Of a stretch of DNA of 64,000 bases, positions 1 through 8,471 are shown one piece after another. Position numbers and translations under genes: made by a program. The stretch is from contig DATILL010000006.1 in assembly GCA_035476575.1 (NCBI GenBank), positions 17,638 to 81,637 on the forward strand. Reading direction: 5' to 3'. The notes beneath the pieces were generated by a model. That model did not search any database, was not told the origin of the DNA, and saw only the letters and a program-made list of their open reading frames with translations. Positions within the stretch are counted from its first letter, which is position 1, and every line of letters starts with the position of its first letter. The DNA comes from DATILL01 sp035476575 (GTDB lineage: Bacteria; Actinomycetota; Actinomycetes; Mycobacteriales; JACQDL01).

Positions 1-1669
1 CCGGGCCAGCCGGGCCCGACCGGTCCGCACCCAAGGGAACGGCCAGCGCCGCGCACGGATGCCGCCGGCTGTGGTCCCGGATCCGGCGTTCCAGCACGAC
101 CTGGCGGGTCATCAGGCGGGCGGCGCTGCGACCGGTGCCGCGCAGCGTGTCGATCTCCAGCACGGTGGCCCGGACCTCGGCCAGCAGCCCGGCCAGCACC
201 GGGTCGTCCGGCGGGCGGACCGGCTGGCGCAGCAGCTCGCTGGCCCGGCCGCGCTCGGCCCACTCGAACACCCGCCGCGGCCGCTGGTCGGCCAGCGCGA
301 TCCGCAGTCCCAGCTCGGCCAGCTCGGTACGGTGCCCGGCCGCATGCACCCGCAGGTCGGTGGCGCCGAGCACCGCGCCGTACTCGTCCAGGACGCGCAG
401 CCCGGTCCGGGCGGCCCCGGCCGCGCCGCGCCGGTCGCCCCGGTGCAGCCGCAGCAGCGCCTCGGCGTGCCAGCCACGGGCGCGCAGCGTGGCCGGGCCG
501 CTGCGTCGGGCCGCCCGGCTGGCCTCGCGCAGGTGCGCACGGCCGGCCTCCGCCCGTCCCCTGGCCAGGGCGAGGCGGGCAGCGACCAGCCTGGCCTCCA
601 GGGCGGCCGCAGGCCAGCCGGTGCCGGACAGGGTCGCGACCATCCGGTCCATCGCCGCGCCGCCGAGCCGGGGTCGCTGGCCGTCGGCGAGCTGGGCGCG
701 CAGGACGGCGAGCCGGGCCAGCGTCGCCCACTCCCCGCGCCGCTGGCGGGAGAGCTCGCCGACCGCCTGCCGGGCGTGGCCCAGCGCGGTCGGCAGGTCG
801 CCGTCGAGGAACGCCGCGTGCGCGAGCAGCAGCCGTACCTCGGGCACCTTGAGCTGCCGGCGTTCGCGCTGGTAGGCCACGACGGCGTGCTCGGCCGCCT
901 CCCGCGCCTCCGCCACCAGCCACACCGACAGCAGCAGCTCGCCGCGGTCCTGGAGGACCGGTCCGAGCTGAGCGCCATGCTCGGAGATCCGGCGCTCGGC
1001 CCGGTCGAGGTAGTCCAGCGCCGCCGGCACGTCACCGCGCAGCGCCTGGACGAAGCCCAAGTTCTCCTCGATGATCCCGACCGCCAGCCCGAGACCGAGC
1101 TCACGGCACAGCGTCTCCGCCTCGTGCAGGTCGCCGAGGGCGGCCTCGAAAGCGTGCTGCTGGGCGTAGACGATGCCGCGGTTGACCAGCACCCGCTGGA
1201 CCGCTAGCGGGTCACCCTGGCCGCGGAGCACGGCGAGGGCCGTCTGGTAGTCGGCCAGCGCCTCTTTCGGCCGGCCGAGCAGGTCCAGGATGGCGGCCCG
1301 CTGCGCCAACGCCCGTGCCCCCTTGGCGCCGTCCAGGGTGCGCAGCGCGGCGTTGATCTCGCCGAGCGCGCGGCGGGGGTGGCCGCGCTGGGTCATCGCG
1401 AAGGCCAGCGTCACCCGCGCCTCGGCGATCAGCTCCTCCGACGCCGCCCGCCGGCCATGCCCGATCGACCGCCGCAGGTGCCGGATGGCCAGGTCCATGT
1501 CGTTGCCGTGCAGCAGCGCCAGCCCCCAGGCCCGCTCGGCGACGGCAGCCGCGCTGGGATCCCCGTCCGCGACCGCCCGGCGGACCACCTGCGTGGCCAG
1601 TGCGATCGCCCGGCCGGGATCGGCGTCGGCCAGCCGCACCGCCCGGCACGCGTCGTCGATCAGCATCAT
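1..1669 (-). CDS. TPR-repeat protein, probable N-terminal part of a CHAT-domain protein (runs off left edge)
   Basis: The reverse strand reads without a stop from ATG at 1669 (GAGGGG just upstream; a GTG at 1687 and a second ATG at 1666 are alternatives) to base 1, giving about 556 residues. The product is almost wholly alpha-helical and Ala/Leu/Arg-rich, with repeated helix pairs of tetratricopeptide type, for example 'ALADYQTALAVLRGQGDP' and 'AALDYLDRAERRISEHGA'. In actinobacteria, long TPR proteins divergent from an S8 peptidase and next to a sigma factor usually end in a CHAT (caspase-like) peptidase domain. That domain would lie beyond the window, so it is inferred from context and not seen. 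No signal peptide is visible, so a cytoplasmic scaffold or protease is likely. Other frames over this region are shadows. Confidence 0.72.
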   Translation of the reverse strand, partial: MMLIDDACRAVRLADADPGRAIALATQVVRRAVADGDPSAAAVAERAWGLALLHGNDMDLAIRHLRRSIGHGRRAASEELIAEARVTLAFAMTQRGHPRRALGEINAALRTLDGAKGARALAQRAAILDLLGRPKEALADYQTALAVLRGQGDPLAVQRVLVNRGIVYAQQHAFEAALGDLHEAETLCRELGLGLAVGIIEENLGFVQALRGDVPAALDYLDRAERRISEHGAQLGPVLQDRGELLLSVWLVAEAREAAEHAVVAYQRERRQLKVPEVRLLLAHAAFLDGDLPTALGHARQAVGELSRQRRGEWATLARLAVLRAQLADGQRPRLGGAAMDRMVATLSGTGWPAAALEARLVAARLALARGRAEAGRAHLREASRAARRSGPATLRARGWHAEALLRLHRGDRRGAAGAARTGLRVLDEYGAVLGATDLRVHAAGHRTELAELGLRIALADQRPRRVFEWAERGRASELLRQPVRPPDDPVLAGLLAEVRATVLEIDTLRGTGRSAARLMTRQVVLERRIRDHSRRHPCAALAVPLGADRSGPAGP

Positions 1670-1804
1670 CCCCTCGCAGGCCACTAGGGTGACCCGACCA
1701 GGGGCGGTGCTGTCAATGAGATTCCCCGGCTTGGCATCAAACCCGTCCGGCCCTGCTCCGTTCAGTGGAGCGTCCGGCTCCGGTGGCTGAGGAAAGGTGC
1801 TGAG
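1670..1804. promoter_or_regulatory. Divergent intergenic region between TPR/CHAT gene and S8 peptidase gene
   Basis: This 135-bp gap separates the starts of two divergent genes and must hold both promoters. A GAGGAAAGG ribosome site lies 5-13 bp before the peptidase ATG. No confident -35/-10 pair is visible. Confidence 0.4.
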
Positions 1805-3058
1805 ATGAGCGACGTCGACTCTGGCCAAACATATCCGGAGTGCCGGCCGGACCAGATAGTGGTGGGGCTGCCGCACGTTCGCCTGGTGGGGCACAGGCTG
1901 GTCGAGCTCGGCGTATGGGGCGGCGGGTCGGGCCGGGTGGTGCCCGATGACCGACTCGGGCTGGCGCTGCTCACCGACCTGGCCGGGCTGCCCGAGGTCG
2001 CGGGGCGGGTCCGCGCCGAGTACCCGGCCGAGATCGCCGCACTGGAGGCTGGCGGCCGGTCCTTCACGCCGCTGGACCTGCTGCTCTTTACGCTGCGCCG
2101 CGGCTTCGGCGCCGAGTACGCCGGCTGGACGCCGTTGCTGGGGAAGAACCGGGTGCTCGACCGGGTCGACGGCACGCCGTACCACTGGCCGATAGCGATG
2201 GGCGCCGACCAGCCGGTGCCGGTTGACCCGGTTCCGGTGGACGGGCCGGGCCGGCCGAGCGCGGACCCGGGCCTCGGCACCGATGTCCGGGTCGGGGTCC
2301 TCGACGTCGGGCTCTACCCGCACCCGGACCTGGCCGGCCGCTACATCGCGGCGCCGGACGCGCTGATCGAGCCCAAGCCGGACGAGGTGATGCAGCCGTG
2401 GGCTGGGCATGCCACGTTCGTCGCCGACCTGATCCTGCGGCAGGCGCCCGGCGCCCGGCTGGAGGTGCACCGGCTGCTGGACGCCAGCGACGGCCAGGCG
2501 ACCCTGTGGGACGCGGCCCGCGAGCTGGTCCGCTTCGACACCTCCGGCGTCGAGGTGCTCAACGTCTCCTTCGGCTGCTACACGGCCGACGGCCAGCCGC
2601 CGCTGCTGATGGAGCAGGCGATCGACCGGCTGGGCTCCGGCATCGTCGTCGTGGCGGCGGCCGGCAATCACGGCCGGCACACTGACCTGGCCGCCGGGAT
2701 CACCCCGCGGTCGGCGTCCTGGCCGGCCGCGCTGGACCGGGTGGTCGCGATCGGCGCGGATGACGGGCACGGCCGCCGGGCGCCGTTCAGCCCCGACCTG
2801 CCGTGGGTCGCCCGGACCGCGCCGGGGGTTGGCGTCGAGGCCGCCTACCTGGACGCGACGGTCCAGCCGTGGGCGGAGGGTCCGGCCACCCCATCCACCG
2901 TACGGTTCCACGGCCGGGCCCGATGGAGCGGCACGTCGTTCGCCGCAGCGACCATCAGCGGCGCGATCGCGGCCGGCATGGTGCCCGACCGGGTGTCCGC
3001 GCACGAGGCGCTGCAGCGGCTGCTACCTCCGGACGAGGAGACGGCGGAGACGTACTGA
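1805..3058 (+). CDS. S8 (subtilisin-like) serine peptidase, cytoplasmic type
   Basis: This 417-residue protein carries the complete subtilase triad: Asp167 in 'VGVLDVG', His202 in 'GHATF', and Ser378 in 'WSGTSFAAA', with oxyanion Asn288 in 'AAAGNHG'. About 155 residues precede the catalytic domain. They do not look like a signal peptide or a standard I9 propeptide, so secretion is not supported. GAGGAAAGG precedes the ATG. It is divergent from the TPR/CHAT gene and followed 66 bp later by a sigma factor. This set suggests a protease, scaffold and sigma regulatory module, but its substrate cannot be deduced. The S8 assignment is firm because all four active-site motifs are present in order. 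Confidence 0.93.
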   Translation: MSDVDSGQTYPECRPDQIVVGLPHVRLVGHRLVELGVWGGGSGRVVPDDRLGLALLTDLAGLPEVAGRVRAEYPAEIAALEAGGRSFTPLDLLLFTLRRGFGAEYAGWTPLLGKNRVLDRVDGTPYHWPIAMGADQPVPVDPVPVDGPGRPSADPGLGTDVRVGVLDVGLYPHPDLAGRYIAAPDALIEPKPDEVMQPWAGHATFVADLILRQAPGARLEVHRLLDASDGQATLWDAARELVRFDTSGVEVLNVSFGCYTADGQPPLLMEQAIDRLGSGIVVVAAAGNHGRHTDLAAGITPRSASWPAALDRVVAIGADDGHGRRAPFSPDLPWVARTAPGVGVEAAYLDATVQPWAEGPATPSTVRFHGRARWSGTSFAAATISGAIAAGMVPDRVSAHEALQRLLPPDEETAETY

Positions 3059-3067
3059 CACCGGGCT

Positions 3068-3096
3068 CCATTGCGGTGGTGGGCTCAGGCTATAAC
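3068..3096 (+). promoter_or_regulatory. Possible promoter upstream of the sigma factor gene
   Basis: A TATAAC hexamer at 3091-3096 lies 17 bp after CCATTG (3068-3073), just after the peptidase stop and 29 bp before the sigma-factor start. The -35 match is weak. Autoregulation by an ECF factor would use a different motif. Confidence 0.3.
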
Positions 3097-3124
3097 TGCC
3101 GGTGTCCGACGAAGGGAGCGCACG

Positions 3125-3685
3125 ATGCGCGATGACCCGTCCGTCGTGACGCTCGTCGAGCGTGCGCGTGCGAACGACCGGCAGGCGTGGAGCACCATCG
3201 TCGAGCGGTACGCGCCGCTCGTGTGGGCCATCTGCCGCCGGTACCGGCTCAGCGACGCCGACGCCGACGACATCGCCGCGACGGTGTGGCTGCGGCTGGT
3301 CGAGAACCTAGACACGATCCGGCAGCCGGCCGCGCTGCCCGGGTGGCTGGTCCGCACCACCGGGCACGAGTGCACCCGCGCACTGCGGAGTATGGCACGG
3401 GTTGTTCCGCTGGACGACCACCAACCGGTCCCGGAGGAGGCCAGCCGGTCCGCCGAGAGCTGGCTGCTGGTCGAGGAGCGCCGGCTGGTGCTGCGGACGG
3501 CGTTCGGCGGGATTCCGCTCAACTGCCAGCAGCTCCTGTCGATGCTGTTCCATGATCCGCCCATCCCGTATGCGGTGATCGGTGCGGAGCTGGACATGAA
3601 GATTGGCGCGATCGGGCCCACCCGGAAAAGATGTCTGGACAAACTGCGTCAGCATCCGGCGCTGGCTGCGTTCCTTGATAGCTAG
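3125..3685 (+). CDS. RNA polymerase sigma factor, sigma-70 family, ECF-like
   Basis: The product has 186 residues. Region 2 is clear near residues 25-90: 'WSTIVERYAPLVWAICRRY' is followed by an acidic 'DADADDIAATVWLRL' segment and 'ALPGWLVRTTGHECTRALR', the usual sigma-2.4 pattern. Region 4 follows after about residue 125: 'AFGGIPLNCQQLLSMLF' and an HTH-like stretch ending 'GPTRKRCLDKLRQHP'. The ATG at 3125 is chosen because GAAGGGAG lies 8 bp upstream; a longer upstream extension lacks a ribosome site. No anti-sigma factor is adjacent. The next gene, 27 bp downstream, is probably co-transcribed. Its likely role is regulation of this CHAT/S8 locus, inferred from context. Confidence 0.9.
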   Translation: MRDDPSVVTLVERARANDRQAWSTIVERYAPLVWAICRRYRLSDADADDIAATVWLRLVENLDTIRQPAALPGWLVRTTGHECTRALRSMARVVPLDDHQPVPEEASRSAESWLLVEERRLVLRTAFGGIPLNCQQLLSMLFHDPPIPYAVIGAELDMKIGAIGPTRKRCLDKLRQHPALAAFLDS

Positions 3686-3712
3686 GCGGGTAACCCCGTA
3701 AGGAAACGGAAG

Positions 3713-4195
3713 GTGGTGAGGGGCGTGGCTGACCCATGGTGGAACGATGACGACCAGCTCCTCGCCGCAGTCGGCGACGCGCTGCGGGCGGCCGGGGAGA
3801 CACCGCGCCGGCTGGTCGAGATCGGCAAGGCGGCGTTCGTCTGGCGCGACATCGAGTCCGACCTCGCCGCGCTGACCTATGACTCGGCGGCGAGCGAGCC
3901 TGACCCCCGGCTGGTCGGTGCCCTGCGAGGGACCGAGTCGGCGACACTGCGCGCGATGACCTTCGTGGCGAGCCGGCTGACCATCGAGCTCGAGCTGACC
4001 TCCGAGGCGCTGCTCGGTCAGGTCACGCCGTTCGAGCCCGGTGAGGTGGATCTGTGGCCGGCTCATGGCGCGCCGCGACCGGTCCCGATCGACGAGGTCG
4101 GCTGGTTCGCGGTCAGACCGCTGCCGACCGGCCCGTTCAGGCTGCACGTGCGCACCGGCGCCGGCAGCGTCCTGACCGACTGGATCACCCTCTGA
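3713..4195 (+). CDS. Conserved hypothetical protein of the CHAT/S8/sigma locus
   Basis: This is a 160-residue protein if read from GTG 3713, or 156 from GTG 3725; the latter gives the more natural N-terminus 'MADPWWNDDDQLLAAVGDA'. GGAAGG precedes both starts. The sequence has a short helical N-terminus ('DDQLLAAVGDALRAAGETP'), then a beta-rich middle and C-terminus rich in Val, Leu and Gly, ending 'GSVLTDWITL'. There is no signal peptide, membrane segment or cysteine cluster. It sits 27 bp behind the sigma factor gene and is probably in the same transcript. No function can be assigned. An adaptor or anti-sigma-like role is possible only by position. Confidence 0.8.
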   Translation: MVRGVADPWWNDDDQLLAAVGDALRAAGETPRRLVEIGKAAFVWRDIESDLAALTYDSAASEPDPRLVGALRGTESATLRAMTFVASRLTIELELTSEALLGQVTPFEPGEVDLWPAHGAPRPVPIDEVGWFAVRPLPTGPFRLHVRTGAGSVLTDWITL

Positions 4196-4229
4196 GACGC
4201 GCCCTGCGTCGCCGCACGCCGCACGCCGC

Positions 4230-4273
4230 AAATCACTGATCTCATGGTTTCCGCACCGCAAGTTCAGTGATTT
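4230..4273. terminator. Stem-loop between convergent genes, probable bidirectional terminator
   Basis: AAATCACTGA (4230-4239) pairs perfectly with TCAGTGATTT (4264-4273) across a 24-base loop, between the convergent ends of the small conserved gene (4195) and the DUF559 gene (4283). The T-rich tail TTTTCG on the plus side fits termination. Confidence 0.5.
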
Positions 4274-4282
4274 TCGTGTTTC

Positions 4283-5209
4283 TCAGCCAACTTTAGGTGA
4301 CATGGCAACGCCGAGCGCGTCGGCGACGGTAGCTACGAGGTAGCCGGATCGGCGATGGATGTCGGCAGCGGTGAAATGCAGAACCTTCCAGCCGGCCGCA
4401 AACAGCCGGTTGAGCCGATGCCGGTCGCGGGTGAGCTGCCGCTCCTGGCCGTGCCACGCGCCATCCACCTCGATGGCCAGCCGGCGTTCGGGGTAGGCGA
4501 GGTCGACCCGGGCAACGAACACGCCCGCGTCGCGCACCTCGAACTGTACGGCGGGCGGCGGCAGGCCAGCCAGCACCAGGCCGATCCGAGCCCGGCTCTC
4601 CAGCGGTGACTCGGCGCGTGGATCGCACAGACCGAAGACCCGCTCCGTCTGCCGGAGCCGGCGGGGCACGACCCGTGCGGCCGCGAGCCAGTCGCGTACC
4701 TGGCGGACCCGCTCCAGGTCGACGACGTCGGCGTGCAGCACAGCGTCCACCCCGGCGACCGCTGCCGGCAGGTCCGGCTGGCGGGCGAGGTCGACCACGG
4801 TTCGCGCCGGCGTGGTGCATCGCAACCCATTGACCCGAACCACATCGGCCGGATCCAGCGGCTCCCGCGCGATCCGCAGCCCGCCGTATGGCCCGAAGCG
4901 GGTGGGCGCGGGCACCGCGACGTCGGCCGGGTCGTCGGCCGCCGCGATCCGGACCCCGTGCAACCACGCCGCGCTGAGCAACCGGAACGCCGCATCCGGT
5001 GGGATCACCAGGCCAGCCGCCTGGATCCGTAGGCCGTGGTCGGGCCGGATCCGGACGTCGGCGTACACATCGCGCAGAACCCTCCGCCAGTGCGGTCCGG
5101 CTAGCTGAGTCGGCGTGAGCAGGCCAAGCTGGAGCGCCTGCGAGCCGCGGAACGTGCGGCCAACGAGCTCATCGGGCAAACGTGGGCGACGAGGCATGCC
5201 GGGCAGCAT
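4283..5209 (-). CDS. DUF559-type endonuclease-domain protein
   Basis: The product has about 308 residues from the ATG at 5209; ATG 5197 is also possible and an extension to 5299 lacks a good ribosome site. The N-terminal half contains 'RTFRGSQALQLGLLTPTQL' and 'WRRVLRDVYADVRI', a pattern common in actinobacterial proteins that pair an AbiEi-like winged-helix start with a nuclease-like end. The C-terminal part (residues 200-290) has 'ESPLESRAR', 'RVDLAYPERRLAIEVDG' and 'RDRHRLNRLFAAGWKVLHFT', fitting the DUF559/Vsr-like PD-(D/E)XK fold with Asp236, Glu247 and Asp249 as metal-binding candidates. The function of such proteins is not established. A DNA-processing or defence role is inference. Confidence 0.82.
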   Translation of the reverse strand: MLPGMPRRPRLPDELVGRTFRGSQALQLGLLTPTQLAGPHWRRVLRDVYADVRIRPDHGLRIQAAGLVIPPDAAFRLLSAAWLHGVRIAAADDPADVAVPAPTRFGPYGGLRIAREPLDPADVVRVNGLRCTTPARTVVDLARQPDLPAAVAGVDAVLHADVVDLERVRQVRDWLAAARVVPRRLRQTERVFGLCDPRAESPLESRARIGLVLAGLPPPAVQFEVRDAGVFVARVDLAYPERRLAIEVDGAWHGQERQLTRDRHRLNRLFAAGWKVLHFTAADIHRRSGYLVATVADALGVAMSPKVG

Positions 5210-5265
5210 TGCTGATCCAGCCAGCCGGGCGCGGACGTTATCCACAGGCCCAGCCCTCTCGAAGC

Positions 5266-5311
5266 CACAAGATCCCTGATTTCCTGATCTGGAACCCACA
5301 AGATCCCTGAT
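5266..5311. repeat. Two direct copies of a 15-bp repeat (CACAAGATCCCTGAT)
   Basis: CACAAGATCCCTGAT occurs at 5266-5280 and exactly again at 5297-5311, a 31-bp period, just upstream of the DUF559 gene. A third, partial TCCTGATCT lies between them. The pair could be an operator or a copy of a dispersed intergenic element. Confidence 0.6.
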
Positions 5312-5364
5312 CTCGGGCTTGGGGCCTGCGGGGGCTCGGCACGGCGTGAGTACGATCGGCGGCC

Positions 5365-6015
5365 ATGTGGGAGGGCAGGGTGCGCGTTCTCGTCGGAGAG
5401 CGGGACGGGGAACACACCGAACGCGCCATACAGGGCGGACTCCAGCTCAGGCTGACTGGCGGCGCGATCATCAACGTCTATAACACCGGGTTGATCGCCT
5501 TCCAGGGCAAAGAGACAACGCTGGCCAGCACCATTGCGGCCACGTTACGGGCCGAGGGTGCCCAACTGGCCGCTACTGGGCCCGTCGGCAGGACAGTCAA
5601 CAGCGTACCTACCGACCTCATACCCGAGGAAAGCCGGGAGCACAACCAGATTTCCGTCGAGGTTCCCCTTATCCCCCAACTGAGCCTAGCCGCCCGGATG
5701 GCGTTCCAGAATTGCGTGCAGCGATTTGCGGACGACCTGGCCAACGAGTCGGAACGGCTCGAACAGGGCAGGCACCACCCTCCCGTCGGCGCGCTTTTAT
5801 CCCAACACACCCACCAGCGCAAAGCGAGCCGGCAGACCAAGCCAGGCCGGCCACCCCACCTTCATCTCAACGCAAACCTACAACGACACGGCGAGCTGGG
5901 AAGCCAACCCGGCCCGGCGCCCCCACCACCAAAACGCGAAGCGACCATAAGGCCCCGAGGAAATACCTCTGACCTGCACAGAAACGGCCCCGTCCAGACT
6001 GTTAGAGCAAACTAG
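5365..6015 (+). CDS. Hypothetical protein with a TBP-like 'VYNTGxxxxQGK' motif
   Basis: This is a 216-residue ORF. Residues 25-65 read as a beta-rich unit, 'LQLRLTGGAIINVYNTGLI' followed by 'AFQGKE' and a helix. This resembles the TATA-binding-protein-like fold seen at the N-terminus of RNase HIII and in a few bacterial nucleotide-binding proteins; the match is by eye only. From about residue 145 the sequence becomes low-complexity and rich in Pro, His, Arg and Gln, and the base composition falls towards A/C-rich. This suggests a truncated original gene continuing into non-homologous sequence. The last 14 bases overlap the 3' end of the convergent oxidase gene. Function is unknown. Confidence 0.55.
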   Translation: MWEGRVRVLVGERDGEHTERAIQGGLQLRLTGGAIINVYNTGLIAFQGKETTLASTIAATLRAEGAQLAATGPVGRTVNSVPTDLIPEESREHNQISVEVPLIPQLSLAARMAFQNCVQRFADDLANESERLEQGRHHPPVGALLSQHTHQRKASRQTKPGRPPHLHLNANLQRHGELGSQPGPAPPPPKREATIRPRGNTSDLHRNGPVQTVRAN

Positions 6016-8428
6016 GTGCCGGCACGGCTGACCAGCTCCACGGCGGCCCGTCAGTCCGCGAGAACATCCGCGTCTCCCCACCGGCCCGGGCCACCACCTC
6101 CAGCTCCCCCAGCAACGGGCTGCCAAAGTTGCTCTGGATGAGGCTCACCTCGTCGTACAGATCGCTCCCCCCGAACGACGCGGTCGCCCGCCACGGAAAC
6201 CCGGCGATGTCATTGTTGCGCCAGTAATGGGTCAGCCCGCCACCAGCGCTCGGCACGACAAGCTCGAAGTTGCCCCGCGTCCCAAGCCGGCTCTGGATCA
6301 TCGCCGGCACGCCACGAACGCCGCGGGCGATGATGCCGCCGTGATGCCACACCCACGGCGGCCCGGCCCGGTAGAAGAAATGCAGGACGTCCCCGACCCG
6401 GGCCACCACCTCAAGGTTGCCGGTGCTGCCGAAGTTGCTCTGCACCATGGCCACGGCCTCGACGGCACCCACGTCGGCACTGACCACGGCAGGCCCCTTC
6501 CACGGCAGCCCACTCTGGTCGTTGTTTCGCCAGTAGTGCGCGAGCCCGCCGCCGGCACGGCCGACGACGAGCTCGAAGTTCCCGCGGCTGCCGAGCACGC
6601 TCTGGATCAGTGCGGGGTTGCTGGTGGCACCGTCGCCGACCGGCACCGGCCCGCGCCAGGTGAGGGCACCATCGGACTCCCGCCACACGTGAAACAGCCT
6701 GCTGCCGACCCGGCCCACCGCCTCCAGGTTGCCGGGCACACCGAAGGTGCTCTGGATCAGGCTGACGCCCTCGAACGCGCCACTGGGCTGGGCGAACCGC
6801 TGCGGGCCCTGCCACGGCAGGCCAGGGTCGTCGTTGTCCCGCCGCCAGTGCTGCAGCCCGCCCTGCGGATGCGGCACCACAACCTCAAGGTCGCCGCGCC
6901 GGCCGAGGTTGCTCTGGATGAGCATGCCGCTGGACGACGCCGCGGGAGCCAGCCGGACGAACTGGCCAACCGACGGCACGCCCGCGGCGTCGATGAGGAA
7001 GGCGAGGTAGTAGCCGGGAGGCGCGATGTCCGGCGACGGTGGCGCCCACGCGGTCACCGCACCCACGGCGCCCACCGTGGGCTCGCTGGCCAGCTCGACG
7101 TAGCGCTGGTCAGAGTCGTAGGCATGGGTGACCGCGCCGGCCCGCATCAGCGCCACCCGGACGACGCCGGCCGGATCCGGCGTCAGCAGGTCAAACCGCC
7201 GCCCCCAGCCCAACGACGCCTGGGTGCGGGTGAGCTGCGGCCGGGTCGCGGAGTAGTACGGCGGCTCGAACAGCTCGATCCGCAGCTCCCGGTTGTCCAC
7301 CCCCGGCGTCGGGAAGCTCCGCTTCGCGTTCTTGTTCGACCCGGCGGTCCACACCCGCCCGTCCGGCATAAGCAGGGCGACCGAGTGATAGTTGCGCGTG
7401 ACCGCGGCGGATGCCAGCACCGACCACGTGTCGGTGCCCGGGTCGTACAGCTCCGCGGCCCGCACCGCCGAGGCGTCGTTGGCCGGGTCGACCACCCCAC
7501 CCACGCAGAGCACCTGGCCGGTGGGGAGCAGCACCGCGCAGCCGTTCTGCCGGAGCGGCGAGCCGGCCAGCGCGCGGGGCTTGGTGGCCTTCCAGCCAGC
7601 GGCCGGGGCACCGAGGTCGAGCCGGTAGGGCTGGTGCGCCCCGGTCACCAGCACCCGGGCGCGGTACCCGTCGCTCGGGCGTAACGGCAGCAGCACCGAC
7701 GTCGACTGGATGCCCCCGTACAGCCCGTCGGGCGGCCCCGGACACACGTCGGAGTAGGTCGCGGCATCAGGATGGAACCGGATCGTCCGCCCGGCGACCG
7801 GGGTGGCGTACAGCACGTCACCGCCGGGCAGGACGTGCAGCCGCGGGTAGTAGCCCACCGCGTGGGCCGGGTCGGCCTTGGTCAGCAGCCTCCAGGCTCC
7901 GGTCGGAACTGGCGTGGAGGTGAACGCCTCCGGCGAGTCGTTGGTGTGCCGGGTGTCGTCCGGCAGCGGATGACCCGACACCGCGAGCACCTGGCCGCTG
8001 GGCAGCGTGAGCAGCGTCGGGTACCAACGGCCCCCGCCGGTGCGCTTTCCGGGCTCGGTGGCCATCGTCGCCGTACGGACCCAGCCGCGGGTCACCGGAT
8101 CGTAGGTCGTGGTGTCCCGCAGCCCAGGAAAGTGCGGGTGATGCTCACCCGGCACCTCTCCCGGAAAGGCAAAGGTGCCCCCCGCCACCAGGATCCGCCC
8201 GTCCATGAGATGGGCGTGGCCGGCGCAGAAGACGTCAAAGGCCGGCGAGGAAAGCTTCGTCACCCCGAGGGTGCGGCAGTCGAACAGGCGGGTGTGGTCG
8301 ATCTGCCCGCGGTCATGCTGGCCCTGGTCGTGTTCATCGCCGCTGAAACACAGAATCTCACCCGTGTGCAGCAGCGCCGCATGGACGACGAGCACCTGTG
8401 AGCCCTGTGGCAGCACAACCCATCGCAT
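6002..8428 (-). CDS. Copper-radical oxidase (galactose/glyoxal oxidase-like) with six C-terminal repeats
   Basis: The product has 808 residues. The ATG at 8428 is chosen because GAGGAGGGG lies just upstream. Kelch-type blades carry every copper-radical oxidase ligand known from galactose oxidase: Cys68 in 'VFCAGHAH' and Tyr136 in 'RWYPTLL' (thioether pair), Tyr347-His348 in 'NYHSVALL', and His435 in 'THAYDSDQR'. An early-set/DUF1929 domain follows (about 385-495). The C-terminus, from about residue 503, holds six units of about 50 residues that begin (L/M)(I/V)QSxxG. They alternate between a 'GLxHYWRNND' type and an 'ARVG' type, suggesting a beta-propeller. Oxidation of an alcohol or aldehyde to give H2O2 is the family activity; the substrate is unknown. 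No signal peptide is visible, which is unusual because the characterised enzymes are secreted. Confidence 0.9.
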   Translation of the reverse strand: MRWVVLPQGSQVLVVHAALLHTGEILCFSGDEHDQGQHDRGQIDHTRLFDCRTLGVTKLSSPAFDVFCAGHAHLMDGRILVAGGTFAFPGEVPGEHHPHFPGLRDTTTYDPVTRGWVRTATMATEPGKRTGGGRWYPTLLTLPSGQVLAVSGHPLPDDTRHTNDSPEAFTSTPVPTGAWRLLTKADPAHAVGYYPRLHVLPGGDVLYATPVAGRTIRFHPDAATYSDVCPGPPDGLYGGIQSTSVLLPLRPSDGYRARVLVTGAHQPYRLDLGAPAAGWKATKPRALAGSPLRQNGCAVLLPTGQVLCVGGVVDPANDASAVRAAELYDPGTDTWSVLASAAVTRNYHSVALLMPDGRVWTAGSNKNAKRSFPTPGVDNRELRIELFEPPYYSATRPQLTRTQASLGWGRRFDLLTPDPAGVVRVALMRAGAVTHAYDSDQRYVELASEPTVGAVGAVTAWAPPSPDIAPPGYYLAFLIDAAGVPSVGQFVRLAPAASSSGMLIQSNLGRRGDLEVVVPHPQGGLQHWRRDNDDPGLPWQGPQRFAQPSGAFEGVSLIQSTFGVPGNLEAVGRVGSRLFHVWRESDGALTWRGPVPVGDGATSNPALIQSVLGSRGNFELVVGRAGGGLAHYWRNNDQSGLPWKGPAVVSADVGAVEAVAMVQSNFGSTGNLEVVARVGDVLHFFYRAGPPWVWHHGGIIARGVRGVPAMIQSRLGTRGNFELVVPSAGGGLTHYWRNNDIAGFPWRATASFGGSDLYDEVSLIQSNFGSPLLGELEVVARAGGETRMFSRTDGPPWSWSAVPAPSLL

Positions 8429-8471
8429 GACACCCCTCCTCGCCCGCCGGACGCCGTCGTCGGTCGGGCCT

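Noticed and set aside
6227..7684. A 485-codon plus-strand frame inside the oxidase gene
   Set aside because: It is antisense to the copper-radical oxidase, whose ligands and repeats are clear on the minus strand.
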